DNA of 64,000 nucleotides from Microbacterium invictum (GTDB lineage: Bacteria; Actinomycetota; Actinomycetes; Actinomycetales; Microbacteriaceae): positions 992,001 to 1,056,000 of the forward strand of contig NZ_JACIFH010000001.1 in the NCBI RefSeq assembly GCF_014197265.1, written 5' to 3'. A program made the translations under genes and the position numbers. Under the pieces are notes generated by a model. That model made no database searches and was not told where the DNA came from. It saw nothing but the letters and a program-made list of their open reading frames with translations. Of the stretch, positions 49,771-58,325 are shown one piece after another (position 1 is the first letter of the stretch; each line of letters begins with the position of its first letter).

Positions 49771-51789
49771 ATGACGACAACCCTGGCCGCCGCTGAACTC
49801 CGGCTGGTCGAGACCCGCGTGTACCCGCCGACGGCGGCGTTCACGGCGCAGGCGAACGTCACCGCGGACGTCTACGAACGGGCCGCTGCCGACCCGGCCG
49901 CGTTCTGGGAGGATGCCGCCCGCCGGCTCGAGTGGGCCGAACCCTGGCACACCGCCCACGAATGGGAGCCGCCGCTGCCCGGCGCCGACGGCGAGCTGTC
50001 CGTCCCCGCCGCGCGCTGGTTCGTCGGCGGCACGCTCAACGTCTCCTACAACTGCGTCGACCGTCACGTCGTGGCCGGCCGCGGCGACAAGGTCGCGCTG
50101 CACTTCGAGGGGGAGCGGGGCGACCGTGTCGCCATCACCTATGCGGACCTCCAGCGCCGTGTCTCACAGGCCGCGAACGGCCTGCTGGCCCTCGGCATCG
50201 AGCCGGGTGACCGCGTCGTCGTGTATCTGCCGGTGCTCATCGAGACCGTCGTCATCGCGCTCGCGTGCGCCCGCATCGGCGCCGTGCACTCGCTCGTGTT
50301 CGGCGGGTTCTCGGCCGAAGCGCTGCGGTTCCGGGTGGCCGACACCCGCGCGAAGCTGCTCGTGACCACCGACGGCCAGTTCCGCCGGGGCCAGGCCGTG
50401 GAGGTCAAGACCGCCGCCGACCAGGCGGTCGAAGGCCTCGACCACCTCGAGCACGTCCTCGTGGTGCGTCGCACCGGCGACGACGTCGCCTGGACGCCGG
50501 GCCGGGACGTGTGGTGGCATGACGTCGTCGACACGGCATCCATCCACCACACCGCCGAAGCCTTCGACTCCGAGCACCCGCTGTTCATCATCTACACCTC
50601 GGGAACCACCGGCAGACCCAAAGGCCTCGTGCACACCTCTGGCGGATACCTGACCCACGCCAGCTGGGCGCACTGGGCGCACTTCGACGCGAAGCCCGAC
50701 GATGTGCACTGGTGCACCGCCGACCTCGCCTGGGTCACGGCGCACACGTACGAGATCTACGGTCCGCTGTCGAACGGCCTCACGCAGGTCATCTACGAGG
50801 GCACGCCCGACACCCCGCATCGTGAGCGCCATCTCGAGATCATCGAACGCTACGGCGTCACCGTCTACTACACCGCACCGACCCTCATCCGGTCGTTCAT
50901 GGCGTGGTTCGGCACCGACCTCCCCGCCGGTCACGACGTGTCGTCGATCCGGCTGCTGGGCACCGTCGGCGAAGCCATCAACCCCGAGGCGTGGGTGTGG
51001 TTCCGCCGCGCCTTCGGCCGCGACGCGGTGCCCGTGGTGGACACGTGGTGGCAGTCCGAGACCGGTGCGGCCATGATCGCGCCCCTGCCCGGCGTCACGA
51101 CCCTCAAGCCCGGTTCGGCCACCGTACCGCTGCCCGGCATCGACGTCGCCGTGGTGGACACCGACGGAGAACCCGTGGAACCGGGCCGCTCCGGGACCCT
51201 CGTGGTCCGCCGCCCCTGGCCCGGCATGGCCCGCACCGTGTGGGGCGATCCCGAGCGCTACCGCGACTCGTACTGGTCGCCCTACGCGGGCCACGGCGAG
51301 CACGGCGCGTACTACGTCGCCGGCGACGGCGCCACTGTCGATGCCGACGGCTGCATCTGGATCCTCGGTCGCCTCGACGACGTCGTCAACGTCTCGGGGC
51401 ACCGTCTCTCGACCATCGAGATCGAATCGGCCCTGGTCGCCCACGACAGCGTCGCCGAAGCGGGCGCCACCGGGGTGCCCGATCCGGTCACCGGCCACGC
51501 CGTCGCCGCATTCGTGGTGGCGTCCGGCCACGCCGACATCGAGCGCGACGCTCTGCGCGCACAAGTCGCGCGCGAGATCGGTCCGATCGCGAAGCCCGCG
51601 CACATCCATCTCGTGCCGGAGCTGCCCAAGACCCGATCGGGCAAGATCCTGCGCCGCCTGCTCTCCCAGCTGTGGGAGGCTGAGCAAGAGCGTCGCGCCG
51701 GCCGCGAGCCTGCGCCGCTCGGCGACACCACCTCCCTGCAGAACCCGTGGGCGATCGACGACATCGCCGCGGTCCTGGCCGCCCACTGA
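49771..51789 (+). CDS. acs: acetyl-CoA synthetase-type AMP-forming ligase
   Basis: 672 residues. An ACAS N-terminal domain begins VYERAAADPAAFWEDAARRL. The AMP-binding core has FIIYTSGTTGRPKGLVHTSGG near residue 275 (P-loop), GTVGEAINPEAWVWF near 395, and WWQSETGAAMIAP near 427. The C-terminal lysine needed for adenylation is Lys625 in RSGKILRR. Acetate or propionate is the likely acid. It starts 1 base after the permease gene, so it is part of the sulfur cassette. Acetyl-CoA could serve O-acetylhomoserine synthesis, though no metX is in the window. Confidence 0.9.
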   Translation: MTTTLAAAELRLVETRVYPPTAAFTAQANVTADVYERAAADPAAFWEDAARRLEWAEPWHTAHEWEPPLPGADGELSVPAARWFVGGTLNVSYNCVDRHVVAGRGDKVALHFEGERGDRVAITYADLQRRVSQAANGLLALGIEPGDRVVVYLPVLIETVVIALACARIGAVHSLVFGGFSAEALRFRVADTRAKLLVTTDGQFRRGQAVEVKTAADQAVEGLDHLEHVLVVRRTGDDVAWTPGRDVWWHDVVDTASIHHTAEAFDSEHPLFIIYTSGTTGRPKGLVHTSGGYLTHASWAHWAHFDAKPDDVHWCTADLAWVTAHTYEIYGPLSNGLTQVIYEGTPDTPHRERHLEIIERYGVTVYYTAPTLIRSFMAWFGTDLPAGHDVSSIRLLGTVGEAINPEAWVWFRRAFGRDAVPVVDTWWQSETGAAMIAPLPGVTTLKPGSATVPLPGIDVAVVDTDGEPVEPGRSGTLVVRRPWPGMARTVWGDPERYRDSYWSPYAGHGEHGAYYVAGDGATVDADGCIWILGRLDDVVNVSGHRLSTIEIESALVAHDSVAEAGATGVPDPVTGHAVAAFVVASGHADIERDALRAQVAREIGPIAKPAHIHLVPELPKTRSGKILRRLLSQLWEAEQERRAGREPAPLGDTTSLQNPWAIDDIAAVLAAH

Positions 51790-51814
51790 CCGAACCGCCA
51801 AGCCGAAAGCAGAC

Positions 51815-53152
51815 ATGACGGAAGAACACCGCTTCGGGTTCCGCACCCGCGCCCTGCATGCCGGGGGAACACCCGACGCCGCCACCGGCGCGCGTGCCGT
51901 GCCGATCTACCAGACCTCGTCGTTCGTCTTCGACGATGCGAAGGATGCCGCGAACCTGTTCGCGCTGCAGAAGTACGGCAACATCTACTCGCGCATCGGC
52001 AACCCGACCGTCGCCGCGCTCGAGGAGCGCCTCGCCTCGCTCGAGGGCGGCATCGGTGCGGTCGCCACCGCCTCCGGCATGAGCGCCGAGTTCATCACCT
52101 TCGCCGCCCTCGTGGGCGCGGGCGACCACATCGTGGCATCCGCGCAGCTGTACGGCGGCACCGTGACGCAGCTGGACGTCACCCTCCGCCGCTTCGGCGT
52201 GGAGACGACGTTCGTCGCCTCCAGCGATCCGGCCGACTTCGCCGCCGCCATCCGTCCCGAGACCAAGGCGCTGTACGTCGAGGGGATCGGCAACCCGTCC
52301 GGCGAGATCGCCGACATCGAAGGGCTCGCGGAGGTCGCGCACGCGGCATCCATCCCGCTCATCGTCGACTCGACCCTCTCCACGCCGTACCTGTCGCGCC
52401 CCCTCGACCACGGGGCCGACATCGTCATCCACTCGGTCACCAAGTTCCTCGGCGGCCACGGCACCACCCTCGGCGGCGTCGTGATCGAGAAGGGCACGTT
52501 CGACTGGGGAAACGGCACCTTCCCGACGATGACCGAGCCGGTCGCCAGCTACGGCGGCATCCGCTGGTGGGACAACTTCGGCGAATACGGCTTCCTCACC
52601 AAGCTCCGCACCGAGCAGCTGCGCGACATCGGCCCGGCGCTGAGCCCGCAGTCGGCCTTCCTGCTGCTGCAGGGCGTCGAGACGCTGCCGCAGCGCATCG
52701 ACGCGCACCTGGCCAACGCGAAGATCGTGGCCGAGTGGCTTCACTCCGACCCCCGCGTCTCGTTCGTGAGCTGGGCGGGACTGCCCGACCACCCGCACCA
52801 CGACCGCGCCCTGAAGTACTTCCCGCTGGGTCCCGGCTCGGTCTTCGCCTTCGGCGTGAAGCCGACCGGCGACTTCGTCTCGGACGACGAGCGGCTCCGC
52901 GCGGCCCGGCGTACGGGGGAGCAGGTCATCGAGTCCCTTCAGCTCGCCTCGCACCTCGCGAACATCGGCGACGCCCGCACGCTCGTGATCCACCCGGCGT
53001 CCACCACCCATCAGCAGCTCGCCCCCGAGCAGCTCGCCGCAGCCGGTGTCCCCGCCGACCTCATCCGCATCTCGGTCGGGCTCGAAGACCCCGAGGACAT
53101 CCTCTGGGACCTCGACCAGGCCATCACCCAGGCGACGGGAGTCCAGCGATGA
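51815..53152 (+). CDS. metY: O-acetylhomoserine aminocarboxypropyltransferase (sulfhydrylase)
   Basis: Combines O-acetylhomoserine with sulfide to give homocysteine, needed for methionine. It has 445 residues, fold-type I PLP enzyme of the Cys/Met metabolism family. [21 protein letters not shown] opens the protein. [23 protein letters not shown] near 45 and the PLP lysine Lys210 in [11 protein letters not shown] are clear. The C-terminus [22 protein letters not shown] is family-typical. It joins the import genes to methionine synthesis and may feed metK a few genes away. Confidence 0.95.
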   Translation: MTEEHRFGFRTRALHAGGTPDAATGARAVPIYQTSSFVFDDAKDAANLFALQKYGNIYSRIGNPTVAALEERLASLEGGIGAVATASGMSAEFITFAALVGAGDHIVASAQLYGGTVTQLDVTLRRFGVETTFVASSDPADFAAAIRPETKALYVEGIGNPSGEIADIEGLAEVAHAASIPLIVDSTLSTPYLSRPLDHGADIVIHSVTKFLGGHGTTLGGVVIEKGTFDWGNGTFPTMTEPVASYGGIRWWDNFGEYGFLTKLRTEQLRDIGPALSPQSAFLLLQGVETLPQRIDAHLANAKIVAEWLHSDPRVSFVSWAGLPDHPHHDRALKYFPLGPGSVFAFGVKPTGDFVSDDERLRAARRTGEQVIESLQLASHLANIGDARTLVIHPASTTHQQLAPEQLAAAGVPADLIRISVGLEDPEDILWDLDQAITQATGVQR

Positions 53153-53733
53153 CCGACATCACCACCGGCGCATCGTGCGAGATCCCCGCGCCCGTGGCGG
53201 ACGGTGCCGCGTGCGCACTGCCGGGCGCCCCCGCATCGGCTCATCCGGAGCGCACGTGGGTGGGCCCCGGCGCACAGGATCGCCTCTCGCTGCTGCGCGC
53301 CGCGCACTCGATCGCGATCGTCGGCGCCTCGGACAACCCGGCTCGGGCGAGCTACTTCGTGGCGACGTATCTGCTCAGCAGCTCGAACTACGACGTGTAC
53401 TTCGTCAACCCGCGGGCGACCGAGATCCTCGGCCGTCCGGCGTACGCGTCACTGGCGGACCTGCCCGTCGTGCCCGACATCGTCGACGTGTTCCGCAAGC
53501 ACGACGACCTGCCGCGGGTCGCGCGGGAGGCGATCGAGGTCGGCGCCAAGACGCTGTGGCTGCAACTGGGCTCGTGGAACGAAGAGGCCGCGACGATCGC
53601 CGAGGATGCCGGGTTGTCGGTCGTCATGGACCGGTGCATCAAGATCGAGCACGCCCGCTTCCACGGCGGACTGCGGCTGGCTGGCTTCGACACCGGAGTC
53701 ATCAGCTCGAAGCGGCAGCTTCTCAGTCGCTGA
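53149..53733 (+). CDS. CoA-binding Rossmann protein (YccU-type)
   Basis: 194 residues. A hydrophilic 45-residue N-terminal stretch precedes a single CoA_binding domain: SIAIVGASDNPARASYFVATYLL near residue 57, VYFVNPRATEILGRPAYASL near 85, VVPDIVDVFRKHDDLPRVA near 112, and KTLWLQLGSWNEEAATIAEDAGL near 140. It lacks the ligase partner domains of acyl-CoA synthetases. It is coupled to metY by a 4-base overlap, a pairing also seen in other actinobacteria. Its biochemical role is unknown. Confidence 0.85.
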   Translation: MTDITTGASCEIPAPVADGAACALPGAPASAHPERTWVGPGAQDRLSLLRAAHSIAIVGASDNPARASYFVATYLLSSSNYDVYFVNPRATEILGRPAYASLADLPVVPDIVDVFRKHDDLPRVAREAIEVGAKTLWLQLGSWNEEAATIAEDAGLSVVMDRCIKIEHARFHGGLRLAGFDTGVISSKRQLLSR

Positions 53734-53746
53734 GCACGACGTCCGG

Positions 53747-53752
53747 TAGACT
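53747..53752 (+). promoter_or_regulatory. -10 box for rpoZ
   Basis: TAGACT, about 67 bases before the rpoZ ATG. It separates rpoZ from the sulfur cassette. A leader of about 60 bases follows with no clear hairpin. Confidence 0.6.
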
Positions 53753-53818
53753 GGTCGGATGCCGCGGTATCACCGCGCTGCGAGCTTTCCCACCGCCATC
53801 CGATCCAGGAGGTCCCCT

Positions 53819-54073
53819 ATGGCCAATCGCGACAAGGGCATCATCGACCCGCCCATCGACGCACTGCTCGAGAAGGTCGACTCGAAGTACCAGCTCGTGA
53901 TCTACGCATCGAAGCGTGCGCGTCAGATCAACGACTACTACTCCGACCTGCACGAGGGCAACCTGTTCGACAACGTCGGCCCGCTCGTGGACTCGAACGT
54001 CGAGGACAAGCCGCTGACGATCGCGCTGCACGAGATCCACGAGGACAAGCTGCGCCTGCGCCCCGTCGAGTGA
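53819..54073 (+). CDS. rpoZ: DNA-directed RNA polymerase subunit omega
   Basis: Assembly chaperone of RNA polymerase and, in some bacteria, part of a ppGpp site. It has 84 residues. [31 protein letters not shown] is the conserved core; [18 protein letters not shown] ends the protein. ATG at 53819 has AGGAGGT 6 bases upstream; an upstream in-frame ATG at 53759 lies near the predicted transcription start and adds non-conserved residues. Confidence 0.96.
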   Translation: MANRDKGIIDPPIDALLEKVDSKYQLVIYASKRARQINDYYSDLHEGNLFDNVGPLVDSNVEDKPLTIALHEIHEDKLRLRPVE

Positions 54074-54097
54074 GACCATGACGTCGTATGGCGTCGA

Positions 54098-54137
54098 CAT
54101 GCCCGCGCGTCCCCGTCTGTCGGGGGCCGCGGGCATG
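54098..54137 (+). terminator. long hairpin between rpoZ and metK
   Basis: Outer arms CATGCCCGCG and CGCGGGCATG pair perfectly (54098-54107 with 54128-54137). An inner CCCG/CGGG stem extends the helix with one bulged base, for about 17 pairs in total. It sits 25 bases after the rpoZ stop. No T-run follows. It may be the rpoZ terminator or a leader structure of metK. The remainder of the 144-base gap is C-rich with nothing else visible. Confidence 0.6.
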
Positions 54138-54217
54138 ATGGTTCATACCCCCGTCCGTCCTGTCCGTGCCCGCCGCGCCCGCTTCCCGGGCCCGCCGGCA
54201 CCTCGTCTGGAGCCACG

Positions 54218-55411
54218 ATGACCGAGCTGCGCCTGTTCACCTCCGAATCCGTCACCGAGGGGCACCCCGACAAGATCTGCGATCAGATCTCCGACAGCAT
54301 CCTCGACGCGCTGCTCGCGGCCGACCCGGGCAGCCGCGTCGCCGTGGAGACGCTCGTGACCACCGGACTCGTGCACGTCGCGGGCGAGGTCCGCACCGAC
54401 GGGTACGTCGACATCCCCGGCATCGTGCGCCGTGTCGTCAACCACATCGGGTACACCTCGAGCGAGACCGGCTTCGACGGCGACTCGTGCGGAGTGACCG
54501 TGTCGATCGGCGAGCAGTCCAGCGACATCGCCCAGGGCGTCGACACGGCCCTCGAGCATCGCGAGGGCGGCTCGGTCGACCCGGTCGACGCACTCGGCGC
54601 CGGCGACCAGGGCATCATGTTCGGCTACGCGACGACCGAGACGCCGCAGCTCATGCCGATGGCGATCTGGACGGCCCACCGCCTCGCCGAGCGCCTCACC
54701 GAGGCGCGCCGCAGCGGTGCGCTCGGGTTCCTGCGCCCCGACGGCAAGACCCAGGTCACGCTCGGCTACGACGGGGCCGTGCCCCGTACGGTCGACACCG
54801 TCGTGCTGTCGACGCAGCACAACCCCGACATCTCCGTCCCGGCCCTGCGCGCCGCCGTGCAGGCCGAGGTCATCGACCCCGTGCTCGCGCAGACCGGCCT
54901 GGACGTGTCGAACGTGAACTACGTCATCAACCCGGCCGGCCCCTTCGTCACCGGCGGGCCCAAGGGCGACGCCGGGCTCACCGGCCGCAAGATCATCATC
55001 GACACGTACGGCGGCGCGGCGCGGCACGGCGGGGGAGCGTTCAGCGGGAAGGACCCGTCGAAGGTCGACCGCTCGGCCGCCTACGCCATGCGCTGGGTCG
55101 CCAAAAACGCCGTCGCGGCGGGGCTCGCCGACCGGCTCGAGGTGCAGGTCGCGTACGCGATCGGCCGCGCGGCGCCGGTGGGCCTGTACGTCGAGAGCTT
55201 CGGCACCGGGCATGTCTCCGACGAGCAGATCACCGCCGCGATCCGCGACGTGTTCGACCTGCGCCCGCAGGCGATCATCCGCGACCTCGACCTGATCCGG
55301 CCCATCTACGCCGCCACCGCCGCCTACGGGCACTTCGGCCGCGAGCTGCCCGGGTTCACGTGGGAGCGCACCGACCGCGTCGAGGAGCTCCGCACGGCCG
55401 CCGGCCTCTGA
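54218..55411 (+). CDS. metK: S-adenosylmethionine synthase
   Basis: Makes SAM from methionine and ATP. It has 397 residues. [44 protein letters not shown] near residue 125, and [19 protein letters not shown] near 270 are invariant features. A GGAG sits 7 bases before the ATG. The coaBC gene that separates rpoZ from metK in mycobacteria is absent here. Confidence 0.98.
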   Translation: MTELRLFTSESVTEGHPDKICDQISDSILDALLAADPGSRVAVETLVTTGLVHVAGEVRTDGYVDIPGIVRRVVNHIGYTSSETGFDGDSCGVTVSIGEQSSDIAQGVDTALEHREGGSVDPVDALGAGDQGIMFGYATTETPQLMPMAIWTAHRLAERLTEARRSGALGFLRPDGKTQVTLGYDGAVPRTVDTVVLSTQHNPDISVPALRAAVQAEVIDPVLAQTGLDVSNVNYVINPAGPFVTGGPKGDAGLTGRKIIIDTYGGAARHGGGAFSGKDPSKVDRSAAYAMRWVAKNAVAAGLADRLEVQVAYAIGRAAPVGLYVESFGTGHVSDEQITAAIRDVFDLRPQAIIRDLDLIRPIYAATAAYGHFGRELPGFTWERTDRVEELRTAAGL

Positions 55412-55422
55412 CCGGACGTGCT

Positions 55423-57378
55423 GTGACGACCGTCGCCCGCGTCCTCATCGACTCGCCGCTGCCGCAGCTGGATCGCCTGTTCGACTACGCGATCCCGGCC
55501 GGGCTGGCCGGCGAGGCGCACCCGGGCGTGCGCGTCAAGGTGCCGCTGCGCAGTGCCGGGCGCGTCGTCGAGGGCTGGCTGGTCGAGCGGGGCGAGATCG
55601 AGGCGCCGGAGCGGCCGCTGTCCGAGCTGGATGCCGTGGTCTCGACCGTCGCGGCGCTGACACCCGAGCTGTACGCCCTGGCCCGGAAGGCCGCCGACCG
55701 GGCCGCAGGATCGGCCGGTGACGTCCTGCGCCTGGCGATCCCCAAGCGCATGGTGCGCGCCGAGAAGGCGTGGCTGGCCGCGCCCGAGCCGCCTGCGCCC
55801 GTGGTCGATGCGCAGTCCGCGGCGTGGGCCGACGGTATCCTGAACGTCTATCCGGGGCTCGCCGAGGCGATCGCCGCGGGGGAGCGGCTGGCGATCGACG
55901 CCCTGCCCCGGCCCGCCGTGGAACGGGTGGTGGGTGCGTGGGCCGAGCTGCTCGCCGCCCTCGCGGTCTCGATGCTGGCATCCGGACGCAGCACCCTGCT
56001 GGTCGTCCCCGACCAGCGCGACGAGGATCAGGTCCTCGCGGCGCTGGAGGGGCGCGCGCCGGCGGACACCGTGCTGCGCGACGACGCCCGGCGCTCCGGG
56101 CCCGAGCGCTACGGCGGGTACCTGCGGCTGCTGAACCCCGCGCCGGCGATCGTCGTGGGCAACCGCTCGACGGTATACGCGCCTGCCCGAGACGTCGGAG
56201 CGGTCGTGGTGTGGGACGACGGCGACCCGCTGCTGGCCGAGCCGCTGAGCCCCGGCATCCATGCCCGCGATGCGGCCCTGATCCGCCAGGAGCTCGAGGG
56301 CAGCGCGCTCATCTTCGCCGGGCACACCCGCACCACCGACGTGGAACGACTCGTCCAGCTCGGCTGGGTGCGCGAGGTGCCCGCCGCGCGCCGCGCGAGC
56401 CCCCGCGTCATCCTCTCGGCCACGCGGGAGGGTGAATCCCGCGGGCAGCGGGTGCCGTCTGCCGCGTTCGCCGCCGCCCGTGAGGCCCTGGCCGAAGGAC
56501 CGGTCCTCGTCCAGGTGGCGCGTCCGGGGTATGCGCCCGTGCTCGTGTGCGCGGACTGCCGCACGCCGGCCCGATGCACGCACTGCGGCGGCCCGCTGCG
56601 GGCCCGCCGCGCCGGTGCCGTGCCGGACTGCACATGGTGCGGGCGCTCGGCGCCGAGCTGGTCGTGCGAGAACTGCCGGTCCACGCGGCTGCGCATGGCG
56701 TCGTCGGGCAGCGAGCGCACCGCGGACGAGCTCGGGCGCGCCTTCCCGAACACACGGGTGATCATCGCCGACGGCGATCACCCCGTCGAGCGCGTCGACG
56801 CCAAGCCGGCCCTGGTGATCGCCACCCGCGGCGCCGAGCCCGCCGCCGTCGGCGGGTACCGCGCGGTGATCCTGCTCGACGCCGACCGCATGCTGATGGC
56901 CGAGCAGCTGCGCGTGGGCGAGTCGTGCCTGCGCTGGTGGTCGAACGCCGCCGCCCTTGCCGCCCCCGGCGCGCCGGTCCACCTCGTGGGCGTCTCGGGG
57001 CCGGTGGCCCGCGCCCTCGCGACGTGGACGCATGACGCGTACGCGCGCGCCGAGCTGGCCGATCGGAGCCCCCTGCTCATGCCGCCGGTCGTGCGGGTCG
57101 CCGCGGTCACCGGCCCGGCATCCGTCGTCGACGCCACACTCGCCCAGCTGCGCGAGGATGTGCCCGGGCTGCCGGCGGCGGCGGTCCTGGGACCTGTGCC
57201 GGTCGAAGACGGGGTGAGAGCACTCGTGCGGTTCGAGTACGGGCAGGGGAGACGGGTCGCCGACACCCTGCGCGCGGCGGTCGTCGCCGAGGCGATCCGC
57301 GGTCGTCGCCGGCCGAAGACCGGCGCACCCCGCACTACACTCAGGGTGCGGCTCGACGTGCCCGAGCTCGATCTGTGA
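55423..57378 (+). CDS. priA: PriA-like replication restart protein, helicase motifs lost
   Basis: 651 residues. The N-terminal DNA-binding domain (LDRLFDYAIP, VRVKVPLRSAGR) and the zinc-binding region with paired cysteines (CADCRTPARCTHCGG, CTWCGR, CENCRSTRLR, residues about 370-425) are kept. The Walker A GxGKT expected near residue 185 is absent, and the DEEH box is replaced by WDDGD. It is thus probably not an ATPase. This degenerate form is known in actinobacteria (Rv1402). GTG at 55423 is 12 bases after metK; the position of the start is supported by the conserved VARVLIDSPLPQLD. Confidence 0.92.
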   Translation: MTTVARVLIDSPLPQLDRLFDYAIPAGLAGEAHPGVRVKVPLRSAGRVVEGWLVERGEIEAPERPLSELDAVVSTVAALTPELYALARKAADRAAGSAGDVLRLAIPKRMVRAEKAWLAAPEPPAPVVDAQSAAWADGILNVYPGLAEAIAAGERLAIDALPRPAVERVVGAWAELLAALAVSMLASGRSTLLVVPDQRDEDQVLAALEGRAPADTVLRDDARRSGPERYGGYLRLLNPAPAIVVGNRSTVYAPARDVGAVVVWDDGDPLLAEPLSPGIHARDAALIRQELEGSALIFAGHTRTTDVERLVQLGWVREVPAARRASPRVILSATREGESRGQRVPSAAFAAAREALAEGPVLVQVARPGYAPVLVCADCRTPARCTHCGGPLRARRAGAVPDCTWCGRSAPSWSCENCRSTRLRMASSGSERTADELGRAFPNTRVIIADGDHPVERVDAKPALVIATRGAEPAAVGGYRAVILLDADRMLMAEQLRVGESCLRWWSNAAALAAPGAPVHLVGVSGPVARALATWTHDAYARAELADRSPLLMPPVVRVAAVTGPASVVDATLAQLREDVPGLPAAAVLGPVPVEDGVRALVRFEYGQGRRVADTLRAAVVAEAIRGRRRPKTGAPRTTLRVRLDVPELDL

Positions 57379-57386
57379 GGAGTCCC

Positions 57387-58325
57387 ATGCGCATCGTCTT
57401 CGCCGGGACCCCCGCCCCGGCCGTTCCCTCGCTGCGGGCCCTGGCCGCCTCGTCGCACGAACTCGTCGGCGCGGTCACCCGCCGCGACGCGCCGCTCGGA
57501 CGCAAGCGCGTGCTGACCCCTTCGCCGGTGGCCGCCGTCGCCGAAGAGCTCGGCCTGCAGACGGTGAAGGCCGATCGCCTCGACGCCGACGCGACCGCCG
57601 CGATCGACGCGCTGCGACCCGACCTCGGCGTCATCGTCGCCTACGGCGGGCTCGTGCGCGAGCCGCTGCTGTCGCTCCCGCAGCACGGCTGGATCAACCT
57701 GCACTTCTCGCTGCTGCCGGCCTGGCGCGGGGCCGCCCCCGTGCAGCACGCGCTCATCGCCGGTGACCGGGTGACCGGCGCGAGCGTCTTCCAGCTGGTG
57801 CCGGCGCTGGACGCCGGGGACGTGTTCGGCGAAGTCCGCTACGACGTGCCGCGGGGCGCCACGGCAGGAGACGTGCTGACCGATCTCGCGGATGCCGGTG
57901 CCGCCCTGCTCGTGGATGTCGTCGACGCCATCGCCGCCGGGAGCGCCGTCGCCGCTCCGCAGGCGGGGGAGCCGACCCTGGCCCCGAAGCTGTCCATCGC
58001 CGACGGGCTGCTCGACTTCACGGCATCCGCCGACGCCGTCCTCGACCGCTTCCGCGGCACGACACCCGAACCCGGCGCCCACACGTCCATCGGCGGGCAG
58101 CGGCTGAAGGTCCTCGCCGCGCACCGCGGACCCGACCTCGCACTCGCCGCCGGCGAACTCACCCTGAGCGGCCGCGACGTGGTCGTGGGAACTGCGGACG
58201 GCACCGTGCTGCTGACGACCGTGCAGCCGGCCGGCAAGGGGCCGATGGCCGCCGCCGACTGGTGGCGCGGCCTGCGCACCGACGACGTGCGGGTCGACGC
58301 CATGACCTCCCAGGGCATGGCATGA
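57387..58325 (+). CDS. fmt: methionyl-tRNA formyltransferase
   Basis: Adds formyl to Met-tRNA for initiation. It has 312 residues. MRIVFAGTPAPAVPSLRAL is the family start. NLHFSLLPAWRGAAPVQHALIAGD near residue 105 carries the catalytic Asn-His and the folate loop, and LAPKLSIADGLLDF near 200 starts the C-terminal domain. ATG at 57387 has GAGGAG 4 bases upstream, overlapping the priA stop. Its stop overlaps the rsmB ATG. Confidence 0.96.
   Translation: MRIVFAGTPAPAVPSLRALAASSHELVGAVTRRDAPLGRKRVLTPSPVAAVAEELGLQTVKADRLDADATAAIDALRPDLGVIVAYGGLVREPLLSLPQHGWINLHFSLLPAWRGAAPVQHALIAGDRVTGASVFQLVPALDAGDVFGEVRYDVPRGATAGDVLTDLADAGAALLVDVVDAIAAGSAVAAPQAGEPTLAPKLSIADGLLDFTASADAVLDRFRGTTPEPGAHTSIGGQRLKVLAAHRGPDLALAAGELTLSGRDVVVGTADGTVLLTTVQPAGKGPMAAADWWRGLRTDDVRVDAMTSQGMA

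Noticed and set aside
54074..54217. SAM riboswitch before metK
   Set aside because: The visible structure is one simple hairpin without the conserved core of SAM-I or SAM-IV elements.
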